DNA from: UBA10427 sp003500135
GTDB lineage: Bacteria; Bacteroidota; Bacteroidia; Cytophagales; Cyclobacteriaceae
Reading direction: 5' to 3'
NCBI GenBank assembly: GCA_963966275.1
Contig: CAWZYQ010000062.1
Coordinates: 1-21,813, forward strand
DNA: 21,813 nucleotides
The position numbers and the translations under genes are program-made. Of this stretch, positions 15,268 to 21,813 are shown piece by piece. The notes under the pieces are model-generated. The model saw only the letters and a list, made by a program, of their open reading frames with translations, was not told the DNA's origin and searched no databases. Numbering within the stretch: the stretch's first letter is position 1; every line of letters begins with the position of its first letter.

Positions 15268-16482
15268 TCAAGGCAATGAATTTCTATAATCCTTTAACCT
15301 TTGATATACCAATTGGGGAATTGGCATTTTCTTGTCATAGGGTCTGCGGGATACCTCAAAGAACGGCCCCAACTTTTGCACACGACGGTAACCCATAAGG
15401 TGAAAGATATCCAATGTACGCCTCCAGGCTTTTTTTCTGTTTATTATGAAGCCATCTTTAAGATAATGTGCCTTTTGAACTCCGGGAAACCAATGAAACA
15501 TGCGATCAGCTCGGACCTGTCTCAAGTTTCGGGAAGCCCTGATCCAGACAGGTTTAACCCTTTTTATAATGAAAAAACCTTCCTTGCCAAGCGATTGATA
15601 AAGCGGCATAAATATTAGTCCGCCAATGGGTGTGCTTACCTGGCCGTTTTGATTATACCCCAACACTTCTCCTGCCTCTACGCGCTGAAAATTGACATAG
15701 CCCGGTTTCATTTTAAAATTTTCATCCGGGGCAATTAAGTAGGTGTGCTTAAGTTGAAATACTGGTTGCGTAATGGTGTACTGCGACCTCAAATACCGGT
15801 AATGCTCCTGACGGTTGGGCACATGGTCAGGTTCAAGGCATCCACACTTGATCAAAGACATCCAAATGAAAGCCTCAGAGTTCTTCACAGAAGAGCCTGC
15901 CTGATGTTGGCCGGCTTCAAATAAAACGGCCGGAATGCCAAGTTCACTGAAAAAACTGAACATAGGCCCATCCATCTGCTCTTCAAGCCCAAGAATTAAT
16001 GGCGCCGGCAGTCCCGAAATGAGTGACCGGTTTTTTAGCGTATCTGAAATGGATACAAAAGGAATACTTTTAGCGGAGGTGGTGTGAAGATCAAAAAGAA
16101 TGGTAGGTTCATTGGGGTCAATCTGTTCCAGCATTTGATCGAGGATCTCCTTTTTTTCATTGTATTCAGGTACATCGCCGTATGTGATATAGTGTTCCGG
16201 ATGTCCGTACCAAATCCTGTTCAAATCTTTGGCCAGGTACCTTTTACCTTGCTTTAGCGCTTCCAGGTGTCCACATATCCCGATCAGCCTGCCTTTAAAT
16301 GGGATTTCTTTTTTATGCAATTGTCGCAACACCTTCTGAATAGCGATGACGCCTGCGGGTTCATTGCCATGTATAGCTCCGAAAAAAATAACATTAGGCC
16401 CTTTATCTCCCGTAAACTTGCCCAAAAGCCTTTTTGGGTCATCCAATAATACAAGCTTTTCTATATCGGCCTGCGTGATCAT
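15268..16482 (-). CDS. Succinylglutamate desuccinylase/aspartoacylase family zinc amidohydrolase
   Basis: This 404-residue M14-fold enzyme hydrolyses an N-acyl or amide bond. The zinc ligands are visible: H38 and E41 in GAIHGNEPAG, and H133 in FDLHTTS. The substrate-binding DLNR (86-89) and the putative general base E189 in LFEAGQH are also present. The C-terminal domain (about 225-404) is larger than in classical AstE and ends in basic, aromatic sequence. The gene starts inside the stop codon of the GCS2-CBS gene (TGATG), so the two are translationally coupled and probably act on the same or related metabolites. The true substrate is unknown; arginine-catabolism partners of AstE are absent. 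Confidence 0.85.
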   Translation of the reverse strand: MITQADIEKLVLLDDPKRLLGKFTGDKGPNVIFFGAIHGNEPAGVIAIQKVLRQLHKKEIPFKGRLIGICGHLEALKQGKRYLAKDLNRIWYGHPEHYITYGDVPEYNEKKEILDQMLEQIDPNEPTILFDLHTTSAKSIPFVSISDTLKNRSLISGLPAPLILGLEEQMDGPMFSFFSELGIPAVLFEAGQHQAGSSVKNSEAFIWMSLIKCGCLEPDHVPNRQEHYRYLRSQYTITQPVFQLKHTYLIAPDENFKMKPGYVNFQRVEAGEVLGYNQNGQVSTPIGGLIFMPLYQSLGKEGFFIIKRVKPVWIRASRNLRQVRADRMFHWFPGVQKAHYLKDGFIINRKKAWRRTLDIFHLMGYRRVQKLGPFFEVSRRPYDKKMPIPQLVYQRLKDYRNSLP

Positions 16483-18422
16483 CAGCTACGTTGGTTATGT
16501 ATTTCTTTTAGCAATTTGGCCGACACATTTACAAAGTCTTTTTCCGTAACGATCCCAACCAGTTTGTCATCTTTTATTACTGTCAGGCAGCTCATATTGT
16601 ACTGCTTCATTTTTTGTATCGCCTCGCTAATGGTGGTTTCCGGTGATACACAGCACATTTCCAATTTTGTAAACATAAAATCACTGATTCGGGTCTTCAG
16701 TTTACGCTCTTTTCCTCTTTTTGAAAGAAAGTGGACTACCAGGCCTGCTGTGACCAGCCCCACCAGTTTTCCGGCTTCATTCTCAACGGGCACATGCCTT
16801 ACCTGCTTCCAGTCCATAATACTCGCCACCAGGTCGAGCATATCATCCTCTTTTACGGTCAACACATCTGTCGACATGATCTGTTCGATGGTGTGATAGT
16901 AAGTAGACCAGTTTCCCGCCTCCTGCAAAGCCGGCAGGGCCCATTTGCAAACCGGAAGGTTCTGTTGTTGACGCTTATAAATGCCCGCAGTTGCCGTAAT
17001 GAGGGCTTCGTCATTGGAACTTCTTTTGCGATTGATATTATAACTATCCAGCAACCATTGCGAGCCGGTTCTTCCCGTACCCACTCTGCACAGGATCACT
17101 TCGAGGTAGTAATCAACGTCTTTTGTGTTAACTCCTTTTTTTATCAACCCCTCCCGAGCCATCGGAATTAGTTCGTTCTGAATAAGTTCTGAGGCGCTGT
17201 ATTTTCGATTGTGGAACCATTTAAACCGGTTTTCAAGTCCCAGTTTAGCGGCCTTTAGAAAGTTCGTTTTGACATCGTCAAAATCGAGCTTTTTCGTAAT
17301 CTGGTTTATGTCTTGCGGCACATTTGACATTAAGCCGGTCCAGAATACCATATTGGCAATTTCATCGGTGATGGAAGGGCCGCTTGCCAGGTACCGGTTT
17401 TCAATTCTTAAATGTGGTTTACCATTATCTGATATGCCAAAACAAGGCCGGTTCCATTTATAAATGGTGCTGTTGTGTAAACGAAGCGCTTCCAGCAATG
17501 GTATTTTCCCGTTTTCCAAAGTATGCAATGAATGAGGGGACTTTAATGTTTTCCCCAACAGCGGTTCGAACCGCATTATATCTTCCTTGTAAATATCTAC
17601 AATGGAGTCCTTTATCCAGTGATTCCCAAAGGTAACACGTGGCAACTTTTCCCTTCGCGGATCCAGCGAATTGCGGGTGTCCAGTGACTGCTGAAACAAA
17701 GCAATACGCGTTTCCCTCCACAATCTTTTACTTAAAAGCAAGGGGGAATTAGTGCTCGAAGCCAGAACGGGCCCCGAAATAATTTGCGCCCAGTTGTAGG
17801 TGTCCACAAACTTTTCCGGACTGACCTGGTAATGCATTTGAAAACTGGTATTACAGCTTTCAAACATTACCGAATCATGGCGGGTAATTAGTTCGTCAGT
17901 ACCGCTGATATGAAATTCGAACTCGCCTTTTCTGCGCATTTTCATGCTTTCGGCAAGTGCGAAATAACGGTCTTTAGGCGTCATGTACTGAAGGTTGATA
18001 TGCTTGTGTTTGATGGTGGGAAGTATGCCGGTGAGCAATACTTTGGTATCCTGACTTTGGGCAGCATTTTCAGCAATATCCAACCAATTTTTTAAATCTT
18101 GTTTGAGTGTTTGAAAGCAGTTCCCTTCCAGGATTATGGGATCGAGGTTGATCTCCATGTTGAAAAGCGCCAATTCAGTGGTGAAATGCGGGTCATTTAT
18201 TTTTGCAAGTAGTTCTAATGCCACCGGAGCAGGCCTCCAGTGGTTATCCACCAAACACAATTCTTGCTCAGAACCTATTCGGGTTATATCCTTTTCAATC
18301 AGGTCCTGTTCCACCATCATTTCGAGCGCCCGGATATCATTTAACAAATACTTGATAAAGTGATCCCGCTCTTTTGAGGTTGAAATTGTATTGACACTTA
18401 ATTCGCCCATATCCAGGTGCAT
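16482..18422 (-). CDS. GCS2-type carboxylate-amine ligase fused to two CBS domains
   Basis: This 646-residue fusion has an N-terminal glutamate-cysteine ligase family 2 (GCS2)-like domain, about residues 35-490. Active-site-type motifs are RIGSEQELCLVDNHWRPAP, LFNMEINLDP, KGEFEFHISGTDELITRHDS and LRIENRYLASGPS. Two CBS repeats follow at about 508-560 and 575-640 (MSTDVLTVKEDDMLDLVASI and VSPETTISEAIQKMKQYNMS). GCS2 enzymes use ATP to join a carboxylate, usually glutamate, to an amine such as cysteine. CBS pairs bind adenosyl nucleotides and would sense energy charge. The gene is cotranscribed with an AstE-like hydrolase. The substrate is not known, and a partner glutathione synthetase is not present. 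Confidence 0.85.
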   Translation of the reverse strand: MHLDMGELSVNTISTSKERDHFIKYLLNDIRALEMMVEQDLIEKDITRIGSEQELCLVDNHWRPAPVALELLAKINDPHFTTELALFNMEINLDPIILEGNCFQTLKQDLKNWLDIAENAAQSQDTKVLLTGILPTIKHKHINLQYMTPKDRYFALAESMKMRRKGEFEFHISGTDELITRHDSVMFESCNTSFQMHYQVSPEKFVDTYNWAQIISGPVLASSTNSPLLLSKRLWRETRIALFQQSLDTRNSLDPRREKLPRVTFGNHWIKDSIVDIYKEDIMRFEPLLGKTLKSPHSLHTLENGKIPLLEALRLHNSTIYKWNRPCFGISDNGKPHLRIENRYLASGPSITDEIANMVFWTGLMSNVPQDINQITKKLDFDDVKTNFLKAAKLGLENRFKWFHNRKYSASELIQNELIPMAREGLIKKGVNTKDVDYYLEVILCRVGTGRTGSQWLLDSYNINRKRSSNDEALITATAGIYKRQQQNLPVCKWALPALQEAGNWSTYYHTIEQIMSTDVLTVKEDDMLDLVASIMDWKQVRHVPVENEAGKLVGLVTAGLVVHFLSKRGKERKLKTRISDFMFTKLEMCCVSPETTISEAIQKMKQYNMSCLTVIKDDKLVGIVTEKDFVNVSAKLLKEIHNQRS

Positions 18423-18520
18423 CTTTAACTAAACATACATAACAAATGACTCATAAAATATGACAAACATCAAGTGGAACTGATGCTGTGATTTTTATAT
18501 ATTCGGAAAATAGTGAAAAT

Positions 18521-19354
18521 ATGGCGATTCAGGAAATGGTTTTTTCTGGTGAATGGAGCGATGACACATCTAAAGAGCGGTTTATTTTAGAACTCGACCT
18601 GAAAGGTGTGGAAGCAATTTGGGAAGATGGCGCCAAAATCCGTGGCTATATAAATGACGAATTAGTTGAAAAAATTGCTTTTAATGATTTAGCAAATGAG
18701 TTCGGGTTAAATTTGGTTTGGCAACCCGTTCAGCCCGGAAAATGGGATGTAGAAGGGTCAAATGATCAATCGGAGGTCATTTTGCTTGATCGATGCCGGA
18801 TCCATACTCCTGAATACAGAACGGATGTGGAATATGAGGTGGAACTGGCTATTTCTGAACAGCTTTCGTTCGGATCGGGTAAACATCCCAGTACTCAACT
18901 GTGCTTAGAGTATCTTTTAAAAGAAGAAATCAATGAAAAGTACGTATTGGATATTGGTACAGGATCGGGGATACTTGCCCTGATGGCAGCAAGGCTGGGC
19001 GCTGCCAGAGTGGTGGCCTTCGATAACAACCCATGGGCGATCGGGGTGGCAAAATATAACCAAAAACTTAACGAAGGAGGCTGGGTTGAATTTATAGAAG
19101 TAGGTGTGGATAGGTTTCATTCAACTTTAGATTTCGATCTGTTCCTGGTAAATCTCAATAAGCAGGTTTTTTTGTCAGAAGAATTTCTTTTACCCTTATC
19201 AAACCTCAAAAAGGATGGTGTCGTGGTGGTCAGTGGTTTTATGAGAAAGGATGAAGCAGCTGTAACAAAAAGACTCGAAGATAAGGGGTTAAAACCGATC
19301 GATGAAGCTTACCGGGAAGATTGGCGCCTGATTGTATTGACATTGGCAGAATAG
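18521..19354 (+). CDS. prmA: PrmA-like ribosomal protein L11 methyltransferase family
   Basis: This SAM-dependent methyltransferase of 277 residues has the PrmA layout: an N-terminal ferredoxin-like domain (about 1-100) and a Rossmann methyltransferase domain. The substrate/SAM loop reads LSFGSGKHPSTQLCLEYL (family FGTGxHxTT) and SAM motif I is VLDIGTGSGILALMAARLGA. The family motif N(I/P)LA appears here as LVNLNKQ, a departure from true PrmA, so L11 methylation is not certain. I chose the ATG at 18521; an in-frame GTG at 18488 is less likely. The 3' end overlaps the convergent isoprenoid gene by 46 bases. It is divergent from the GCS2 gene. Confidence 0.75.
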   Translation: MAIQEMVFSGEWSDDTSKERFILELDLKGVEAIWEDGAKIRGYINDELVEKIAFNDLANEFGLNLVWQPVQPGKWDVEGSNDQSEVILLDRCRIHTPEYRTDVEYEVELAISEQLSFGSGKHPSTQLCLEYLLKEEINEKYVLDIGTGSGILALMAARLGAARVVAFDNNPWAIGVAKYNQKLNEGGWVEFIEVGVDRFHSTLDFDLFLVNLNKQVFLSEEFLLPLSNLKKDGVVVVSGFMRKDEAAVTKRLEDKGLKPIDEAYREDWRLIVLTLAE

Positions 19355-20298
19355 CGAGCGGCATACCTCAGGTTTTTTAAAATGTTTGCCGGCTTTTCCA
19401 TATCACAAATCAACTGACCCCGGTTGTATTTTCCGGGTTCCCAGGCAGTTTTTCTAATTAGGTCCTCGTGCATATCCAAACATACTGCTCCACGCGCAAC
19501 GACCATCATCATCTTTCGCCACACCGCTTTTTTGCACTTTTGGTTGAATTGAAGTTTGTTAAATAAACCTTTCATCCTCTCCAAAGATGTTGAATATATC
19601 TCGCGCGCACGATCAGGGCCAAATTTTGTCACCAATGTGCCGATACCGGCATGAACATCTTTGTAAACATCAAACAGGTCGTTGGTAAGCTGTAAGATAA
19701 ATCCCAACTCCATAATGAATTCCTGCTCATTCTTTGTGATGGGATAAGGCAAAATCATACGATAGAACAAAGTTGCCTTTCCTCCCTTGTTTCTTGTGAT
19801 TTCGACCAGTCTGTTAAAAGACAAGTCTTTTCCATTTCGTTGTTCGAGACTGTGCTGTTGAGCTGCCATGACCTCCAAAAACATTTTCTCCCAGTCCGGA
19901 TTTTTGGCAAACTCCTCCTTCAGGTGGTACGAGATCCAATTAGAAAGCGGATCTGTTGAGTTCGGTGTGCTAACCTTGTTTAAAACATCAGTGGCATTTA
20001 TCCTTTCTTCATCCATCGAATCGTCGACATAAGGGGTAAGCGCTCCGGCCAGGAAGGCCCGCTGTTGATCTGAAAATCCTATTTTTATGTTATGTAAAGC
20101 GCTGAACCAGTTATTTGTGATATGACTTTGTAGGGAATAATTCAAAACCCTGGTTTTAAATTCTTTGGTATTGAACCGGCTATCAAACATCAATGGCCCT
20201 ATTTGAGAATCAAACTGATTTTTACTCCAGCTGCGATGCGTTTTGATATCAAGATAAAACCGGAGGGCGTCAAAAAAAATGGGATGGTTTACCTTCAT
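19309..20298 (-). CDS. Class I isoprenoid biosynthesis-fold enzyme (terpene/prenyl synthase-like)
   Basis: This 329-residue all-helical protein has the two metal-binding motifs of class I isoprenoid synthases. The first is DDSMDE (D92, D93, D96, E97) in LTPYVDDSMDEERI. The second is QLTNDLFDVYKD (N206, D207, D210, D214), which blends the prenyltransferase/squalene-synthase DDxxD form with the NSE triad of terpene cyclases. GGKATLFYRMILPYP at about 172-186 fits a mid-helix lining the pocket. Such proteins use Mg2+ to ionise prenyl diphosphates. The product cannot be predicted. No cytochrome P450, GGPP synthase or carotenoid gene is adjacent. The C-terminal codons overlap the PrmA-like gene. 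Confidence 0.75.
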   Translation of the reverse strand: MKVNHPIFFDALRFYLDIKTHRSWSKNQFDSQIGPLMFDSRFNTKEFKTRVLNYSLQSHITNNWFSALHNIKIGFSDQQRAFLAGALTPYVDDSMDEERINATDVLNKVSTPNSTDPLSNWISYHLKEEFAKNPDWEKMFLEVMAAQQHSLEQRNGKDLSFNRLVEITRNKGGKATLFYRMILPYPITKNEQEFIMELGFILQLTNDLFDVYKDVHAGIGTLVTKFGPDRAREIYSTSLERMKGLFNKLQFNQKCKKAVWRKMMMVVARGAVCLDMHEDLIRKTAWEPGKYNRGQLICDMEKPANILKNLRYAARYSANVNTIRRQSSR

Positions 20299-20372
20299 GA
20301 ATCAAAGATACGTTCAAAATCATAAACAAATTAAAATAAATTACGTTGACATTATTTGTACAAACATCAATT

Positions 20373-21248
20373 ATGGAAACTAAGAAGGTAAAGCAATTAT
20401 TATACGCCCATGAAGTGGATATGGGAGGCATCGCCGTTCGGCAGCCCATACCAACCGCCAGGGTAGGTCAGATAGATCCCTTTCTTCTATTGCACCACAA
20501 CAGATGGCCTGTTGCCAGGGGCTCAAATCATCGCCATGCAGGTATTGGGCCGCATCCTCACCGGGGCTTTTCACCGGTCACCTTTATTTTTGATGGAGAT
20601 TTACATCATCGTGATTCGAGGGGAAATGATCGGGTGGTCGGGGCCGGCGGAATGCAATGGATGAGTTCCGGATTGGGGTTGGTTCATAGCGAAAGGCCAT
20701 CAAAGGAATTATGTGAAACAGGAGGGGCGCAGGAGGTTATTCAGGTTTGGATCAATACCCCGGCCAGAGCTAAAATGGCCGAGCCATATTATTTGGCTAT
20801 GGAAAAGTCCGATATCCCGGTCTGGCCTTCGGAAGATGAAAAAACGACATACTATTTATATTCCGGTGACCAGGGAGAACACAGTGGGCCTGTTGACAGC
20901 CCATGGCCGGTATTATCTATGCGCATAGACGCTGAAAGCGAAGGTAGGTTCCAATTAGAAATTCCGGAATCCTGGAATGCTTTTTTATATTTATTGGATG
21001 GGCAGGTGAGTTTAGAAGGTTTTGGTTTGATTGAAGGGTTAAATCTGGCATGGCTTGAAAAAGAAGGAAGTACCATAAGCGGATTTGCGAGGGAAAAAAC
21101 AAGGATGATCCTTTTGGCCTCGCCACCGATAAATGAGCCTGTAGAAACGTACGGACCTTTTGTAATGAACAACCAAACCCAGGTAATGCAGGCCATGCGT
21201 GATTATCAGATGGGGAAAATGGGAGTATTAGTTGAAGGGTTTGATTGA
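20373..21248 (+). CDS. Pirin family protein
   Basis: This 291-residue bicupin protein has the pirin metal site: H61 and H63 in GPHPHRGFSPVTF, H105 and E107 in GLVHSERPS. The spacing matches that of human pirin (H56, H58, H101, E103). The C-terminal cupin is divergent, as usual. Bacterial pirins have been linked to quercetin-dioxygenase-like activity and to redox or regulatory roles, so the function here is open. I use the ATG at 20373; a TTG 27 bases upstream lies in the probable promoter. A strong terminator follows immediately. Confidence 0.9.
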   Translation: METKKVKQLLYAHEVDMGGIAVRQPIPTARVGQIDPFLLLHHNRWPVARGSNHRHAGIGPHPHRGFSPVTFIFDGDLHHRDSRGNDRVVGAGGMQWMSSGLGLVHSERPSKELCETGGAQEVIQVWINTPARAKMAEPYYLAMEKSDIPVWPSEDEKTTYYLYSGDQGEHSGPVDSPWPVLSMRIDAESEGRFQLEIPESWNAFLYLLDGQVSLEGFGLIEGLNLAWLEKEGSTISGFAREKTRMILLASPPINEPVETYGPFVMNNQTQVMQAMRDYQMGKMGVLVEGFD

Positions 21249-21813
21249 TAACCACCGGTAACGATACCGGTTTTTTTTATTCAGCTTCTTCGCTATTTGC
21301 TCTGCGCATCGTTCACCATCCATAGCGGCGGAGACAACCCCACTGGCATATCCTGCGCCTTCAACACAAGGATATAAACCCTCAATTTCAATATGTTCAA
21401 GCGTTTCCCTGTTACGATGAATACGAACAGAAGATCAAGTGCGGCTTTCTATACCAATCAGTTGTGCTTCGTTGGTGAAATATCCTTTCATCTTTTTACC
21501 CAATGCTTTAAATGCCTGTTTTAAACTTTGGGAAATAAAATCCGGCAATACATCAGGCATCGATACCGGCTGCAGGCCAGGCTGATACGAGGTAGCATTG
21601 AGTTGATTAGATACTTTATTTTGAACTAAATCGACCATTCGCTGTGCAGGAGCGGTATGTGATGACCCCCCCCCAGTTCAAACGCCTTTTACCCCAACGT
21701 TTTTTGGAAATACATACCTTTTAAAGTATCCTTGTCTATAAATTGACATACATCTTCCTCGCTGGATTTCGAGCATCTGTGCGCCTTGTATGCAGTGGCT
21801 GATATTGCTTTGG
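21228..21813 (-). pseudogene. Disrupted C-terminal part of a FAD-dependent dehydrogenase (COG2509-like)
   Basis: The minus strand encodes the C-terminal part of the NAD(FAD)-utilising dehydrogenase family: APAQRMVDLVQNKVSN, TSYQPGLQPV, LPDFISQSLKQAF and LYPCVEGAGYASGVVSAAMD. The frame is broken three times. TAA lies at 21689-21691 in the region before KAFELGGG. A run of nine C at 21666-21674 is one base short of keeping frame. TGA at 21435-21437 replaces a serine codon in the usually invariant ESRTSSPVRI motif. Recognisable homology ends near 21276; the frame runs on to 21228, overlapping the pirin end. The 5' part lies outside the window. Three separate lesions favour a true pseudogene over a sequencing error. 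Confidence 0.8.
21254..21278 (+). terminator. Rho-independent terminator of the pirin gene
   Basis: ACCGGTA pairs perfectly with TACCGGT around the loop ACGA and runs straight into seven more T. It begins 5 bases after the pirin stop codon. Confidence 0.9.

Noticed and set aside
21666..21674. Sequencing error in the C homopolymer as the sole cause of the broken dehydrogenase
   Set aside because: Two further independent stop codons lie outside the homopolymer, so a single base-count error would not restore the gene.

Overview
The window looks like chromosomal DNA of a Bacteroidota bacterium, probably a Cytophagales-type relative. The evidence is a TonB-dependent receptor with an N-terminal carboxypeptidase-regulatory-like domain and an OMP_b-brl_3-type barrel, several TAnnTTTG-type -7 promoter elements, mostly weak Shine-Dalgarno sequences, a Bacteroidota-style ArsR ending in Cys-Cys, and the carboxynorspermidine (NspC) polyamine route. 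No rRNA, tRNA, CRISPR array, insertion sequence or phage module was recognised.

Layout. 1-552: AT-rich stretch with a probable decayed reading frame. 553-1341 (-): FRG-domain protein, noticeably GC-richer than its left flank. 1473-3932 (-): TonB-dependent outer-membrane receptor with its own terminator. 4150-5076 (-): atypical short-chain dehydrogenase/epimerase. 5159-5338 (-): a 59-residue CPXCG zinc-ribbon-like protein. 5469-5666 (+): a small charged protein of unknown role. 5707-7729 (-): arsenic operon arsR-arsM-arsC. 7884-9881 (-): KefB/C-like cation:proton antiporter. 9990-10430 (-): DUF2214-like membrane protein. 10534-10860 (-): TfoX N-terminal-domain protein. 11074-12788 (+): cysE-cysM for cysteine synthesis, behind a leader with several possible hairpins. 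12891-15243 (+): carboxynorspermidine dehydrogenase and nspC. 15268-18422 (-): a coupled pair made of a GCS2-type carboxylate-amine ligase fused to CBS domains and an AstE/AspA-type zinc amidohydrolase. 18521-19354 (+): PrmA-like methyltransferase. 19309-20298 (-): class I isoprenoid-synthase-fold enzyme. 20373-21248 (+): pirin with a clear terminator. 21228-21813 (-): C-terminal part of a FAD-dependent dehydrogenase, disrupted by three separate lesions.

How the genes work together. ArsR would repress its operon until As(III) binds; ArsC reduces arsenate to arsenite and ArsM methylates arsenite. Two nearly identical 18-bp operator-like sites lie exactly 12 nt upstream of the arsR and arsM start codons, and ArsC carries a lipoprotein-like leader, which is unexpected for a thioredoxin-coupled enzyme. 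CysE makes O-acetylserine and CysM converts it to cysteine. The two polyamine genes turn aspartate semialdehyde plus a diamine into (nor)spermidine. The ligase/amidohydrolase pair is joined by a TGATG overlap and could form and cleave the same type of amide bond; the substrate is unknown.

The most notable items for follow-up are the duplicated ars operators, the lipoprotein-like arsenate reductase, the GCS2-CBS/AstE pair, the isoprenoid enzyme with a mixed metal-binding motif, the structured cysE leader, and the 21-nt-period direct repeats upstream of the DUF2214 gene.
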